Positions 32,641-43,880 are shown, counted from the first letter of the stretch. The stretch: 64,000 nt of DNA from Sodalis sp. Ffu (GCA_024748595.1 CP072944.1:404001-468000); one strand, 5' to 3'. Notes: a model not told the origin generated them from the sequence alone. Program-made: numbers and translations.

Positions 32641-32929
32641 CTACAAACGGATCTGTACCAATTGTTCGCTTCTTTTATAGTTATATATAATTTTATTTTC
32701 TGTTGATATCATGTATCGGTGTTAAAAATTGGTACCCCAGGTAGTTGGGTGGGGTGATTTTTAATCCTGATGTACGGCTGTTCATGAATAGAGGTTCTAA
32801 TTTTACGGTGTTTGATTTTGTTGCACTATATAAGTTTAAATAAGTTTAATTTAGCTAGAGATACTCCTTCCATTACAAGTCCTTAATTTTAACAGCCTGA
32901 TGTTGCTTATATTGTTAAGTTAAGATAAT

Positions 32930-33450
32930 TAACTTTTTTGTTAGGGAAGGATTATCTGCTATGCAAAGCAAAAATTTAAAATTATTAATTGGGTGATCTA
33001 CAAAAATGCCATCATAAAACGCAGTTTCACTCATATTATAGTTGAATATTCAATCCTTTGCGCCTATATAAAATAAATAAAATTGCTCAAAATCGTGTTC
33101 AAGGCAACTAGTCGCAAATAGTGACAACAGCATTGATTGAACATTCAATTTTACCTTGCAGAATTCTATCTACTCATCCTTAAGCTGAAAGTTTTTTAAT
33201 ACACTGTATTAGCGTAAACTTCAATGTGGCATTTACATCACGATACATGAGATCATCAGCGACTGGTGATGGAGAGATGATGATATGCATCATAGCCAAG
33301 ATATGCTGCTGGCTATAAAGAATCAGGCCGCTTTACTCCACGAAAAGATACTGGGATTATAGCCTGGTTATACTAATTTAATAAAAATTAAGTAATCGCC
33401 AATAGATGCTTAACATAAAATCATGAACATTGAAAATAACTTGTGCTGTC
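32930..33450 (+). mobile_element. Decayed IS903-group element, forward
   Basis: Transposase start MQSKNLKLLIG at 32961 (IS903 MAKQKFKITNW), then NAIIKRSFTH near 33005-33035, HDT*DH (THEI) near 33240, and KNQAALLHEKILGL near 33325-33355 (IS903 KKISALIPPRKGAGY, shifted). QS-PIDA near 33400 matches ANQRL. The terminal repeats are eroded. It occupies part of the site of the lost yfcA-mnmC genes between mepA and fabB. Confidence 0.75.
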
Positions 33451-33609
33451 TGCGGATATATTCAAATATCACTAGCACCACTAAGATCGGTACTCTTCTC
33501 AAGAGCCATGCCATGAATAATAAAGGTAATTCGACTATGTATTGAATAAAAATGTCTTTAGTATATTTCCTGTCAGAAATATATAAGTGGCGTGAAAACT
33601 TTTCGATTA

Positions 33610-33880
33610 AGAAAAGGTTTTTGATGCTACATGTATTAAATACATCCTAATGTTTACTGATGTATGGCATGTATAGTACTGATAATGTAAGAAGAACATT
33701 CACTAACTAAAAACAGAGTTTATAAAACATTGTAATGTTCGTCATGCTATAACTAACACTTTATTTTAACATGATATAGTTGTGATAGCTATCTTATTCT
33801 ATTGTATCAAGTAGCTATGGATAAGCTGTACAACTAAAATTTAGTGAGCTAGGTTTGATGAGTCGTTGATATTCAATACA
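33610..33880 (-). mobile_element. Decayed IS903-group fragment, reverse
   Basis: Minus-strand peptides MAITTIS near 33780-33810 (IS903 LAITTVLV) and the gtttataaaacattg match to the GFINSI region near 33718-33735. A KRGSL-like region is possible near 33850. Only the first half of the transposase is present. Confidence 0.5.
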
Positions 33881-34203
33881 GCGATCCTGAATCGATTTTT
33901 TGCATTGCCGTGTAAAAAATATGGCGGTTTCTCCTATCATCCGCCAGACCGTCCTAATAAAAAAGTAAACATAATTAAACTTTGGAATCCAAGTGTACCT
34001 TTATTATTTCAACTTAATACGACAGGTTCCATGGCGAAGCGTATCACGGCAAACGTCTCATCTGCTTGAAGAAATAGCTTGATTCTCACTTGATGGTTTT
34101 CCGGTATAAATTTTGCTAATTTCCATTTATCGGACTTGTTCAGCTTACATCTGTAAGCTAAAGTGCATGATTTAAACTTAAATATTATTACAAGAGGTAT
34201 TAA
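33881..34203. other. Spacer upstream of fabB, content unassigned
   Basis: A 67-codon open frame at 33866-34069 has no recognisable family and partly overlaps the IS fragment. I searched for MnmC peptides on the minus strand (divergent from fabB in E. coli) without success. A tacaagaggtatt ribosome site precedes the fabB ATG. Confidence 0.4.
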
Positions 34204-35415
34204 ATGAAACGTGCTGTGATTACCGGCCTGGGAATCTTATCAAGTATCGGTAACAACCAAAAAGAAGTTCTGACCTCTCTACAACAAGGCCGATCAGGGA
34301 TCACATTTTCCCAAGAATTGAAAGATTCCGGTATGCGTAGCCATGTTTGGGGCAATGTAAAACTTGATACCGCTGGGCTAATTGATCGCAAAATTGCGCG
34401 TTTTATGAGTGATGCTTCTATATATGCTTATCTATCCATGGAGCAAGCGATCGCGGATTCAGGACTTACTTCAGAGATGGTTTCCAACGATCGTACCGGT
34501 CTTATCGTTGGCTCGGGGGGGGGGTCTCCACGCAATCAGGTTGCTGGATCCGATGGTATGCGTGCCCGTGGCCTGCGTTGCGTCGGCCCTTATATGGTAA
34601 CTAAGGCGATGGCCTCTGGTGTCTCTGCATGTTTAGCGACCCCGTTTAAAATCCGCGGAGTCAATTACTCGATCAGTTCCGCCTGTTCGACCTCCGCCCA
34701 TTGTATCGGTAATGCGCTGGAGATGATTCAGTTGGGCAAACAAGATATCGTATTCGCTGGCGGTGGAGAAGAGCTATGTTGGGAAATGGCTTGTGAATTT
34801 GACGCCATGGGGGCACTTTCCACCCGATATAATGAAATGCCTGAAAAAGCTTCACGCACCTATGATGTGAACCGCGACGGCTTTGTTATAGCCGGCGGCG
34901 GCGGTATTGTCGTAGTTGAAGAGTTGAAACATGCGCTCGCGCGCAGTGCTCATATTTATGCAGAAATTATCGGTTATGGCGCGACCTCTGATGGATCCAA
35001 CATGGTGGCTCCGTCTGGCGAAGGAGCGATCCGTTGCATGCAAATGGCATTAAAGGATGTCGATACGCCCGTGGATTACCTCAATGTTCACGGTACTTCG
35101 ACGCCGGTCGGTGATGTTAAGGAACTATGGGCTATCCGAGAAACATTCGGCAACCAGCATCCTGCATTCTCTTCCACAAAAGCGATGACCGGCCATTCTC
35201 TGGGCGCGGCAGGGGTTCATGAAACGATCTTTACTTTGCTGATGCTTGAGCATGGTTTTCTTGCCTCGAGTATTAATATTGATGAACTGGATCCGCAAGC
35301 AGAAGGCATGAATGTTATTACTGAACCTACCAAACGCGCATTGACCACGGTGATGACTAACAGTTTTGGTTTCGGTGGCACTAACGCTACATTGGTGATG
35401 CGTAAATATCGGTAA
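34204..35415 (+). CDS. fabB: 3-oxoacyl-[acyl-carrier-protein] synthase I
   Basis: 403 residues (E. coli 406). It condenses malonyl-ACP with acyl-ACP and is essential for unsaturated fatty acids. The catalytic Cys161 is in [14 protein letters not shown], the two histidines are in [12 protein letters not shown] and [13 protein letters not shown], and [13 protein letters not shown] is the C-terminal motif. Codons for G105-G107 lie in an unbroken run of ten G (34515-34524), unusual in this AT-rich genome and a slippage risk. It is intact and in frame as sequenced. Confidence 0.97.
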   Translation: MKRAVITGLGILSSIGNNQKEVLTSLQQGRSGITFSQELKDSGMRSHVWGNVKLDTAGLIDRKIARFMSDASIYAYLSMEQAIADSGLTSEMVSNDRTGLIVGSGGGSPRNQVAGSDGMRARGLRCVGPYMVTKAMASGVSACLATPFKIRGVNYSISSACSTSAHCIGNALEMIQLGKQDIVFAGGGEELCWEMACEFDAMGALSTRYNEMPEKASRTYDVNRDGFVIAGGGGIVVVEELKHALARSAHIYAEIIGYGATSDGSNMVAPSGEGAIRCMQMALKDVDTPVDYLNVHGTSTPVGDVKELWAIRETFGNQHPAFSSTKAMTGHSLGAAGVHETIFTLLMLEHGFLASSINIDELDPQAEGMNVITEPTKRALTTVMTNSFGFGGTNATLVMRKYR

Positions 35416-35514
35416 ACGTTAATTTTCTATTACATCCCCATTGTATCCTGTTAAAAATAGTCCGATTTTATACATGCTTACTTTGGATACTATGCAGGCG
35501 AATAAATCGAATGT

Positions 35515-36040
35515 ATTTTTAACAATGTCATTAATTGGGTAGGCGGCAACAACACTATCATCAAACTCGGTCTAACTTTTTGGTTTGGTTGGATAGCTAT
35601 TGTTACTGCTTAGCATAAAATGCAATCGCTCAAAAGAGCACTTCCAGTCCACTACTCAAAAATGGCTATCAGCACTATATGCTATTTAAATCAATTTATT
35701 ATTAATATATTGTGAGTAGTTTTAAATTTTAATTAAATAAATATTTTTTATTTTGAACATTACATGTATCAGTAAATAATATGCAAGCTAATTTTATGAT
35801 AAAAACTTTGACTTGCGACAATATTGCTCATATTGCTATTAATGTAACTGAGTTGAAAGTCTTTGGTGAAGAAAATAAACAGTCAGAATATAGGGTCAAA
35901 AAGTATCATGTAGTAAGAGCTGCCTGCAGCGGCGATGTTATAACACATAACACTATCAAATCTGATCTATTGGTGAGTAATCTAACAAATGCAAAAACGC
36001 AATATTTTAGCGCACATGCTGTTGGCTAATCAAAATTAGA
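35515..36040 (+). mobile_element. Decayed IS903-group element, forward, with open mid-fragment
   Basis: N-terminal coding stretch VINWVGGNNTIIKLGLTFWFGW at about 35529-35597 (IS903 ITNWSTYNKALINRGSLTFW), then MAISTI-like sequence near 35665. An 82-codon open piece at 35781-36029 reads LTCDNIAHIAINVTELKVFGEE, matching IS903 TRGEIAHLVIDSTGLKVFGEG. This is among the clearest fragments that tie the whole family to IS903. The C-terminal half is absent. Confidence 0.8.
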
Positions 36041-36445
36041 ATAAAATAATGACATTAGAAATAATAAGATTGATTATTTAGACGCCTTTGGCGTAGCGTT
36101 TAATTCTTAGTTCAGTGCCGGCAATTTAAGTATAAAATTTGGTCTATTGAGACAGGCATGAACGGGGAAGTTATGTCCTCAGGGTAAATTTAATGGCCTT
36201 ACTTTTGGCCTCGGGTTTAACCACTGTTGCTCAGTGCTGCCCCGCTGTTTTATTACTATTGGCTCAAATTACGACATTCATTACATCAATTATTTTCAGA
36301 GCTTTATTTTGGTATTTGTTGGATTTCTCCCTCTGAGAGACATCCGGCAGGATCGTCTCAGTAACATTCTACTTATCTCGCGGCGGGAGATGTCTTTGGG
36401 GCTTGACTGGAGCAAAGTTAGGATTGGAGCAGTTGGGCGTTTTGA
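36041..36445. other. Spacer between IS copies, content unassigned
   Basis: A 74-codon frame at 36234-36458 is open but not recognisable. E. coli has flk between fabB and pdxB; I see no Flk-like peptides. Confidence 0.35.
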
Positions 36446-37075
36446 GGGGCTGTGTTAAATAAATTTAGGTTACTTTAATTCAAGTACTGCATTTAGTTCG
36501 ATGGGTACTTAGCTAAATCGTTTTATTAATGTGCATATGGTTATGGTTTCTTCTTAACTTAGGCATCCTAATGTTAGGAATCCGCCGAATGTGATTTCAT
36601 TCGTGACATGGTTTCTTACATTATTCTCTGTTAAACGTTGATTAACCACCCGCTTAGCATTGTTATGCTGTTACGATAAACACTATCGTTGGTGGTTGCA
36701 TTAATTTTTTGGTAATATGTTACAAACGTTCAGGTATAACGACTTGGCGTTTTTTTTATCTTGTATCCTGACTCTCCAATCACATTCATCATTCAGTAGC
36801 GTCATAGCAATTATGCAAGTATGAATAGTGTTGGGGTGGCATCAATGTTTTAGCCGATTTACTGATGTATGCTAAAATTTTATGATGTCTATTATCTAAA
36901 TAATGTACTAAGAACACTTTTTTTTAATAATTTTATTTGTCATATAATTAGCTGTAGCTAAAACATTAGCTAATCATAATGTTAGCAAATTGCGTTTGAT
37001 GATGTTGTTATTGGTCAATCACTTAATTGAAAAAAAAGTTTGATGGTATCCTATATTGAAAATACAACCTATTTC
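36446..37075 (-). mobile_element. Decayed IS903-group element, reverse, upstream of pdxB
   Basis: The left end at about 36448-36467 (ggctgtgttaaataaattt) is a near-perfect terminal repeat. On the minus strand the order from left to right gives a C-terminal VTNEI-like piece (near 36590-36600), AVINQRLTENN near 36625-36650, KINAT near 36700, and NIIKRNLLT near 36985-37010. The right end near 37050-37075 is poor. About 630 bp remain. Confidence 0.7.
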
Positions 37076-37428
37076 AAGATTCAGGCTAGTGCGTTACCTG
37101 CGCTTGCGGTCAGCTAGATGATGAAGAACGTCACATAAAAAGCAAACCAAATGCCAGCGGCAAGTGGGTTTTTAGTTTTTAGGTTTGAAGCTCGGCGATA
37201 AGCGGATTGGTAACCGGTTACAAAGTTGATTGTTTAGCATTTGATACTGGGGGCTCTGTATTCGGATGGTGGTAAAAATATATTACATTACAGCAATGAC
37301 CTGATCGTTGGTCAGCTGAGTATGGTATCTGATGCAGTGCTACCTGCTGTTATTTGTTATAATTTATAGAGTGTTTTAGCACTCTAATCCTCTTTTTTTA
37401 TTTTGATGGGAGTAGCCTGCTCGATCCT
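37076..37428. other. Spacer upstream of pdxB
   Basis: No gene assigned. A stretch around 37080-37250 has higher GC and a few codon-like runs but no recognisable peptide. The pdxB ribosome site lies in gatgggagtag near 37405. Confidence 0.35.
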
Positions 37429-38562
37429 GTGAAGATATTAGTTGATGAAAATATTCCTTATGCTCAGGCGTTGTTCAGCCGATTAGGAAAGGTGAAAGCG
37501 ATAACGGGACGTGAGATCCTCACGAGGCAACTGATGCAGGCTGACGCTTTGATGGTGCGTTCCGTGACTCGGGTCGACAGCGCCTTGCTTGACGGGAGCC
37601 GGATAAAATTTGTTGGTACTGCCACCGCAGGTACTGATCATATCGATCAGGATTGGCTGGCAAAAGTAGGCATAGGTTTTTCTGCTGCCCCAGGCTGTAA
37701 TGCTATTGCGGTGGTGGAGTATGTATTTTCTTCTTTGCTTTGGCTGTCCCAGCGCGATGGTTTCTCCCTGCTTGATAAAACCGTGGGCATAATTGGAGTT
37801 GGTAACGTTGGTAGCCGTCTACACCAGCGGCTTGATGCTTTTGGCGTGCGCACATTGCTGTGTGATCCGCCGTTGGCGGAGGCTGGGGCACCTGGTAACT
37901 GGCAGCCATTAGAAAAACTGGTAGCCGAGGCGGACGTGTTGACCTTCCATACGCCGCTAACCCGCGATGGGCCGTATGCCACCTGGCATGAGGTCGATAG
38001 TGAGTTGCTGGCGGCGTTGCCGGCTAATCGCATTTTGATTAATACCTCTCGCGGCGCAGTAGTGGATAACGCCGCATTACTGCAAGCGCTGGAAGGAGGC
38101 AAGAAACTGAGCGTGGTTCTGGACGTTTGGGAGCCTGAACCGGTGTTGTTGTTATCGCTGCTAGCCCGTGTAGACATCGGTACTGCTCATATTGCTGGTT
38201 ATACTCTTGATGGTAAGGCACGAGGGACAATTCAGATATTTAATGCCTATAGTAATTTTCTTGCTTCCAGTGAGTCTGCAGATTTAACATCATTTTCGCC
38301 ACGGTCAGCAATAGGGCACATCAGGTTGCATGGTGTCATTGATGAAAAAGCGTTACGTTGGCCGGTACAGCTAGTGTATGACGTGCGACGCGATGATACG
38401 GCACTGCGCGCAGCTGCTGGACAGCCAGGAGAATTCGATCGATTGCGCAAACATTATTTTGAGCGCCGTGAATGGTCGTCGTTATGTGTTGAAACCGATG
38501 ATAGCGTCGGTGCGGATAAACTTATACAGCTCGGTTTCAGTGCATGTCACTGCTCAGATTAA
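37429..38562 (+). CDS. pdxB: Erythronate-4-phosphate dehydrogenase
   Basis: 377 residues (E. coli 378). It oxidises 4-phosphoerythronate in pyridoxal-phosphate synthesis. [16 protein letters not shown] is the family N-terminus and [22 protein letters not shown] is the NAD-binding Rossmann motif (about residues 117-139). [16 protein letters not shown] and [16 protein letters not shown] hold the catalytic Arg and His segments, and the C-terminal pdxB-type domain is complete. The start is GTG. usg follows 182 bases later, as in E. coli. Confidence 0.96.
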   Translation: MKILVDENIPYAQALFSRLGKVKAITGREILTRQLMQADALMVRSVTRVDSALLDGSRIKFVGTATAGTDHIDQDWLAKVGIGFSAAPGCNAIAVVEYVFSSLLWLSQRDGFSLLDKTVGIIGVGNVGSRLHQRLDAFGVRTLLCDPPLAEAGAPGNWQPLEKLVAEADVLTFHTPLTRDGPYATWHEVDSELLAALPANRILINTSRGAVVDNAALLQALEGGKKLSVVLDVWEPEPVLLLSLLARVDIGTAHIAGYTLDGKARGTIQIFNAYSNFLASSESADLTSFSPRSAIGHIRLHGVIDEKALRWPVQLVYDVRRDDTALRAAAGQPGEFDRLRKHYFERREWSSLCVETDDSVGADKLIQLGFSACHCSD

Positions 38563-38747
38563 ACCATTGTAGCAATAACCTGTCTTGACAGGTTTAGTTA
38601 TCTTCCAGGCAGCGTGTTTTGAAAGTTGTCAGCCTGCGTTTATTAAATGCTATATAACCCAGTAGTGTTCATTTACTGTCATGTTGGTCGAAAGATCTGC
38701 TAGCCTGACCTTTTGCGCCGGCCAGCGTTCTTTTAGGAGATAAATTG

Positions 38748-39752
38748 ATGTCTGAAGGTTGGAATATTGCTCTATTGGGGGCAACAGGTATAGTCGGTAC
38801 GGCGTTGCTGGAAATCATGCAGAAACGTCAATTTCCGTTCTGGGAGCTATATTTATTATCCAGTGAATGCAGTGCCGGTAAAAAAATACGCGTAAACGGT
38901 CAAAATTTACAGGTCATTGAGGCGGCACAATTTGACTGGTCTCAGGCGCAGCTAGCTTTTTTTGTTGCTGGCCCCCATGCATCGGCGCTTTATGCCGCTG
39001 ACGCTACCGCTGCTGGTTGCTTGGTTATCGACGGCAGCGGGCTCTTTGCTCTAGAGTCGGACGTTCCACTAGTTGTGCCGGGAGTGAATGATGATATGTT
39101 AGCCGACTATCGCCAGCGCAATATAATGGCGGTGGCGGATAGTCTGACGAGTCAATTGTTATTAGCGGTAAAACCACTCATGGATTTGTCTGGTCTTAAG
39201 TATTTGCACGTCAGCAATATGTTGTCGGCGTCAACGCACGGTAAAGCAGCGGTGAATGATTTAGCCGGACAAAGTGCCCGCCTGCTTAACGGTTTGCCCA
39301 CTAAACCAGGACCTCGTCAATTGGCGTTCAACTTATTGCCGTTGCTACCAGACGAAACGGGATCTGTGTGCAGTGAGCGCCGCCTGGTAGACGAAGTACG
39401 CAAGATATTGCGCGATGAAAGACTACCGATTTCGGTGAATAGTGTGCAAACTCCGGTGTTCTATGGTCATACGCAGATAGTTCATTTGGAAACTCTGCGG
39501 CCGATGGCCGCCGAAGAGGCGCGTAACGTATTATCAACCCGTAAAGGCATTATTTTGAGCGCCGACCATGTGTATCCAACGCCGATCAAGGATATTTCTG
39601 GCCGTGTTGAACTGAGTATTGGTTGTTTGCGCAATGATTATGGTATGCCAGATTTGCTGCAGTTTTGGTCGGTGACCGATAATGTGTGTTTCGGGGGCGC
39701 GCTGATGCTACTATTGACCGCAGAAAAGATGATGATTGAGGCACGTTGGTGA
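38748..39752 (+). CDS. usg: USG-1 protein (aspartate-semialdehyde dehydrogenase homologue)
   Basis: 334 residues from the ATG at 38748; the TTG one codon upstream is less likely because [14 protein letters not shown] is the family start and aggagat is well spaced. The fold is that of ASA dehydrogenase ([17 protein letters not shown] loop), but the active-site Cys is missing: the region reads [17 protein letters not shown]. coli Usg lacks it too. Its role is unknown; in E. coli it sits between pdxB and truA, an order kept here. The intergenic gap to truA is only 3 bases, implying coupling. Retention in a shrinking genome suggests it is useful or carried for operon reasons. Confidence 0.92.
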   Translation: MSEGWNIALLGATGIVGTALLEIMQKRQFPFWELYLLSSECSAGKKIRVNGQNLQVIEAAQFDWSQAQLAFFVAGPHASALYAADATAAGCLVIDGSGLFALESDVPLVVPGVNDDMLADYRQRNIMAVADSLTSQLLLAVKPLMDLSGLKYLHVSNMLSASTHGKAAVNDLAGQSARLLNGLPTKPGPRQLAFNLLPLLPDETGSVCSERRLVDEVRKILRDERLPISVNSVQTPVFYGHTQIVHLETLRPMAAEEARNVLSTRKGIILSADHVYPTPIKDISGRVELSIGCLRNDYGMPDLLQFWSVTDNVCFGGALMLLLTAEKMMIEARW

Positions 39753-39755
39753 TGG

Positions 39756-40607
39756 ATGAAGAACATGGCATCGCTACCTACGACGGGTAAACCGTTGCCT
39801 GCATCGATCAATGACAGTGCAATAAAGATAGCATTGGGCATTGAATATGATGGCAGCGACTATCATGGTTGGCAGCGTCAACTGGAAGTACCTAGTGTGC
39901 AGGCTGATCTCGAGCGTGCACTATCAAAGGTAGCCGACGAGCCAGTAACAGTATTCTGTGCCGGCCGGACCGATGCTGGTGTGCACGCTACGGGACAGGT
40001 GATCCATTTTGAGACCCATTCGCGACGTCCGGTTGATGCCTGGACATTGGGGGTTAATGCCAATCTGCCATCGAAGATCGCAGTACGATGGATGTCACCG
40101 GTGACGAAAGATTTTCATGCACGTTTTAGCGCAAACGCACGTCGTTATCGCTATATGATTTATAATCACCGGCTAAGGCCGGCTCTACTAGCCAACGGTT
40201 TGACACACTATCATCAGTCGCTAAATATTCAGAAGATGGCACGTGCCGGTCAGTGCTTGCTAGGGGAAAATGATTTCACCTCATTTCGAGCTCTGCAATG
40301 CCAGTCACGTTCTCCATGGCGTAATTTGCATCATCTGTGGGTGATGCGCCAGGGCCGGTATATTATGGTGGATATTAAAGCTAATGCCTTTATTTATCAT
40401 ATGGTTCGTAATATTGTAGGCAGTTTGATAGAGGTGGGCTGCGGTAACCGTCCTGAAAGTTGGATTGCCAATCTGTTGTCTCAACGCGATCGGACATTAG
40501 CAGTATCCACAGCCCCAGCTGTGGGGCTTTACTTGGTTGAGGTGGATTATCCGTCACGGTTTACGTTGCCGTCATCACCGATAGGGCCGCTTTTTTTGGA
40601 AAAATAA
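39756..40607 (+). CDS. truA: tRNA pseudouridine(38-40) synthase
   Basis: 283 residues (E. coli 270), with a slightly longer N-terminus. It makes pseudouridine at positions 38-40 of many tRNAs. The catalytic Asp73 is in [52 protein letters not shown] and [20 protein letters not shown] are family motifs. The start could be the ATG at 39756 or the one 9 bases later. It follows usg directly and is cotranscribed. Confidence 0.95.
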   Translation: MKNMASLPTTGKPLPASINDSAIKIALGIEYDGSDYHGWQRQLEVPSVQADLERALSKVADEPVTVFCAGRTDAGVHATGQVIHFETHSRRPVDAWTLGVNANLPSKIAVRWMSPVTKDFHARFSANARRYRYMIYNHRLRPALLANGLTHYHQSLNIQKMARAGQCLLGENDFTSFRALQCQSRSPWRNLHHLWVMRQGRYIMVDIKANAFIYHMVRNIVGSLIEVGCGNRPESWIANLLSQRDRTLAVSTAPAVGLYLVEVDYPSRFTLPSSPIGPLFLEK

Positions 40608-40641
40608 TCATTAAATCCTTTTGCGTGACCAAGATGTAAAT

Positions 40642-41110
40642 ATGGAGTGTGTGATATTTATTCATCCGTTTTATTTTTCATATTGATGTGCGGATAGCTG
40701 AACTGGTGGTACAAGATGGTATCTAGTGTTATGACATATGGTTTCTAACACTAACCATATTCGTTATCATCTCCTTGATTGTTACCTGCAGGTTTAGCGC
40801 TGCTGCAGACAACAGTCTCTAGGTTTTCTTTTGAGGGTGCTACTGGGTGGAATATATGTTGATTCCAGGTGTCCCCCCCTTACAGCCAGGTATATTTGAA
40901 CATTATCAGTTCTTATAGAGTTTCATGGCGGTAAAGCCATTATTCTGGCATGTTTCATTTCTAGAGTACGCTCTTTGTACCGTGCTGTAGACGAAATCCA
41001 GCATTTATACGTGCTAATTTGCCCTGTGCAATATTAGGTGTATTTTTAGGTTGTGCACCTTATTCAGTTATTTTTTTGGTAATGTACACTGGATGATGTA
41101 ACAGAAACTA
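40642..41110 (+). pseudogene. dedA: DedA-family membrane protein, decayed
   Basis: dedA sits between truA and accD in E. coli. The remnant begins at ATG 40642 and reads, across frames, IFHIDVRIAELVVQDG at about 40671-40719 (E. coli DFILHIDVHLAELVAEYG). Near 40927-40985 it reads EFHGGKAIILACFISRVRS (E. coli [20 protein letters not shown]). Stops interrupt every frame and the transmembrane segments are lost. DedA proteins support membrane lipid homeostasis (C55-P and PE flippase roles are proposed). Confidence 0.85.
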
Positions 41111-41230
41111 AATTAGCTTATCGTAAGCTATTCCCTTGGCTGTGGGTAGCGTATAACAGTGGATGTCACGCTGTTGAATAGGTTAAAGTAGATATACTAA
41201 CGGATAATAGGTCAAATAAAAAGGTTATCG

Positions 41231-42124
41231 ATGAGCTGGATTGAACGAATTTTAAACAAAAATACTATCACTCCGGCGCGCCGAGCGAATATTCCAGAGG
41301 GGGTGTGGACCAAGTGTGATCACTGTGGGCAGGTATTATACCGAGCGGAGCTACAACGTAGTCTGGAGGTATGTCCTAAATGTGACCATCATATGCGCAT
41401 GACTGCGCGTGCACGCTTGCACGCTTTTCTGGATAAAGGAAGTGAGTTTGAACTTGGCAGTGAACTGGAGCCGAAAGATATCTTAAAATTTAAGGACTCA
41501 AAAAAATATAAAGATCGCCTAGTGGCGGCTCAAAAAGCTACCAATGAAAAAGACGCGTTAGTAGTGATGAAAGGTGCACTATATAGTATGCCGGTGGTGG
41601 CCGCTTCCTTTGAATTTGCCTTTATCGGCGGATCGATGTCATCAGTCGTAGGCGCGCGTTTTGTGCGGGCTGTTGAGCAGTCGTTGGAGGATGCATGTCC
41701 GCTAGTTTGCTTTTCTGCCAGCGGCGGCGCCCGAATGCAGGAAGCGTTAATATCGTTGATGCAGATGGCAAAAACCAGTGCAGCGTTGGCCAGATTGCGG
41801 GAACAGCGTTTGCCTTATATTTCAGTTTTGACTGATCCGAGCATGGGTGGCGTTTCTGCCAGTCTGGCTATGCTGGGTGATTTAAATGTGGCTGAACCGA
41901 AAGCGCTGATAGGTTTTGCCGGCCCACGGGTGATCGAACAAACAGTACGTGAGAAACTGCCGGTTGGTTTTCAGCGTAGCGAATTTTTGCTGGAAAAAGG
42001 CGCAATTGATTTAATCATACGACGGCCGGAAATGCGTCTGCGTCTCGCTGGTCTACTAGCTAAACTGACCCATCAGCCGTTGCCACAAGATCAGCTGTCG
42101 ACGGCCCCGCGCTCCGATGTTTAG
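41231..42124 (+). CDS. accD: Acetyl-CoA carboxylase carboxyltransferase subunit beta
   Basis: 297 residues (E. coli 304). With AccA it transfers carboxyl from biotin to acetyl-CoA, giving malonyl-CoA for fatty-acid synthesis. The N-terminal zinc ribbon has Cys29, Cys32, Cys48 and Cys51 ([15 protein letters not shown] then CPKCDHH). [22 protein letters not shown] and [19 protein letters not shown] are carboxyltransferase motifs. It lies between the dead dedA and folC, as in E. coli. Confidence 0.97.
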   Translation: MSWIERILNKNTITPARRANIPEGVWTKCDHCGQVLYRAELQRSLEVCPKCDHHMRMTARARLHAFLDKGSEFELGSELEPKDILKFKDSKKYKDRLVAAQKATNEKDALVVMKGALYSMPVVAASFEFAFIGGSMSSVVGARFVRAVEQSLEDACPLVCFSASGGARMQEALISLMQMAKTSAALARLREQRLPYISVLTDPSMGGVSASLAMLGDLNVAEPKALIGFAGPRVIEQTVREKLPVGFQRSEFLLEKGAIDLIIRRPEMRLRLAGLLAKLTHQPLPQDQLSTAPRSDV

Positions 42125-42223
42125 TCGAAAAATTATCAGGATTAGTCAGAATCTTGACTGCGATCATTTATTGAAATATAGCAGGTATTATAAAATTTAT
42201 CATAAATCAATGAAAAAAAGTGC

Positions 42224-43501
42224 ATGAAAAATCTATCTATACCGCAAAATACGTCTCCATTATCTACGTGGCTTTATTATCTTGAATGTTTGCACGCCAA
42301 ACCCATTGATTTAGGCCTTGATAGGGTGCTTTATGTAGCCAGATGCCTTGGCCTATTGCGGGTGGCACCATGGATCATCACCGTCGGTGGCACCAATGGT
42401 AAAGGAACGACTTGTCGCCTGTTGGAAGCTATTTTGCTAGCCAGTGGTGTTAGGGTAGGTGTCTATAGTTCTCCTCATTTGCTACGCTATACCGAAAGGG
42501 TGTGCATCCAGGGCGAGGAATTATCGGAAGCTGACCACAGTGAGGCCATGTCGGTGGTTGAAGCTGGTCGCGGCGCAACCTCATTAAGTTATTTTGAATT
42601 TAGCACTTTATCGGCGTTGCAGTTATTTAAACGGGCGCAGTTGGAGGTAATAATCCTAGAGGTTGGCTTGGGCGGGCGATTGGATGCTACTAATATCGTT
42701 GACGCTGATGTGTCCGTGATTACCAGTATCGCCTTAGATCATACCGATTGGCTGGGAAATGACCGTGCTAGCATAGCCCGAGAAAAGGCAGGCATCTTCC
42801 GACGCGACAAGCCGGCGGTGGTGGGTGAATGCGATAGACCGACAACTATCGATGCAGCTGCGGATAAATGCGGAGCCATGTTATTCGCTCGCGATCGCGA
42901 TTGGTGGTATCATCTGGAAGGAGAGAGTTGGCACTGGTGGGATGGAGAATGCTTATTGCAAGCACTGCCGTTGCCTACAATTCCGCTGGATAATGCCGCC
43001 ACCGCGTTGGCCGTCGTCCGCAGATTACCGTTTGACGTATCTGAGATGGCAATTTACCATGGTCTAAAGGTTGCTGCGATGCCGGGTCGTTTTCAGATCG
43101 TTGGTCAGCAGCCAATGGTGATTTTAGACGTGGCACACAACTCCCATGCCGCTAGATATCTGGCTCGTAGTTTAACAGAACTGTATCTACCTGGAAAAGT
43201 TAGGGCGGTCGTAGGTATGTTGGTGGATAAAGATATTCCCGCTACGCTGGCAGGCTTGCATGGCTTAGTGACAGTTTGGTATTGTGCTTCGCTAGATGCG
43301 CAGCGCGCGGCTAGCGCAGAGCAGCTAGCCGCCTATCTTGGTAACGACGCGCAAAAATTTACAGATGTGATTAGTGCTTGGAATCAGGCTATGGCAGATG
43401 CCAGGCCTGAAGATTGCGTGCTAGTATTTGGCTCTTTTCATACTGTCGCTCCGATAGTGGCACTGATAAGCAGGGAGATTAATATGGTGAGTAAATTTTA
43501 A
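42224..43501 (+). CDS. folC: Folylpolyglutamate synthase / dihydrofolate synthase
   Basis: 425 residues. It adds glutamate to dihydropteroate and then to folates. The P-loop TVGGTNGKGTTCRLLEAILL is at about residues 52-72, and YSSPHLLRYTERV and LEVGLGGRLDATNIV are signatures. The last codons (MVSKF, TAA at 43499-43501) belong to the start of the former dedD: E. coli dedD begins MASKFQNR. The folC frame therefore now reads into dedD and stops at a nonsense codon in what was dedD codon 6. E. coli FolC (422) ends differently, so a frameshift or stop loss near the end is likely; the core is intact. Confidence 0.95.
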   Translation: MKNLSIPQNTSPLSTWLYYLECLHAKPIDLGLDRVLYVARCLGLLRVAPWIITVGGTNGKGTTCRLLEAILLASGVRVGVYSSPHLLRYTERVCIQGEELSEADHSEAMSVVEAGRGATSLSYFEFSTLSALQLFKRAQLEVIILEVGLGGRLDATNIVDADVSVITSIALDHTDWLGNDRASIAREKAGIFRRDKPAVVGECDRPTTIDAAADKCGAMLFARDRDWWYHLEGESWHWWDGECLLQALPLPTIPLDNAATALAVVRRLPFDVSEMAIYHGLKVAAMPGRFQIVGQQPMVILDVAHNSHAARYLARSLTELYLPGKVRAVVGMLVDKDIPATLAGLHGLVTVWYCASLDAQRAASAEQLAAYLGNDAQKFTDVISAWNQAMADARPEDCVLVFGSFHTVAPIVALISREINMVSKF

Positions 43502-43880
43502 AAACGTCTGGTGAGATTGTTATTGTCGTTTTTGTATTTATTATTTTTCCTAGCTTGTTTAATGATAAAAAATATTATCAGGATGAGTATGTGCACTTGC
43601 TGCTAGAACGGCACAGGATCGAACCAAACTACAAAGCCGCAGAGAGTACAACGGCGTAGAGGGAATTCAGGCTTGTTGGGTGTGTTGTTGGTCATATGAA
43701 ATCAGCGAAAAATTTTGGATATTTTAACCAAAGATCAATTTTATACTTTATCGTTGACTCCAGTTCATGGTTAAAGGATCCGCACCTTTGTTAATGCTGG
43801 ATAAACTTTAATAAAACAGCAAAATACGCTCAATAAGCTTAATGAATTAAGCAGCTTTAATGGTCAGTCCCGGCCACGAT
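43484..43880 (+). pseudogene. dedD: DedD (SPOR-domain cell-division protein), decayed
   Basis: It starts ATG at 43484 as MVSKF-stop. In other frames it then reads VIVVFVFIIFPSLFNDKKYY at about 43520-43579 (E. coli DedD single membrane segment and QKKHYQDEF). Near 43750-43862 it reads LTPVHG, IRTFVNAG and NKLNELSSFNG, matching the SPOR domain end (STPVQGKITRILVGP and GELKQLSGLSG). The middle linker is deleted. DedD helps septal peptidoglycan binding at division. It lies between folC and cvpA as in E. coli. Confidence 0.88.

Noticed and set aside
33866-34069. Possible mnmC remnant upstream of fabB
   Set aside because: Translations on both strands show no MnmC peptide; synteny alone does not support a call.
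35781-36029. 82-codon open frame resembling a small DNA-binding protein
   Set aside because: It matches the middle of IS903 transposase (IAHIAINVTELKVFGEE) and lacks ends; it is IS debris.
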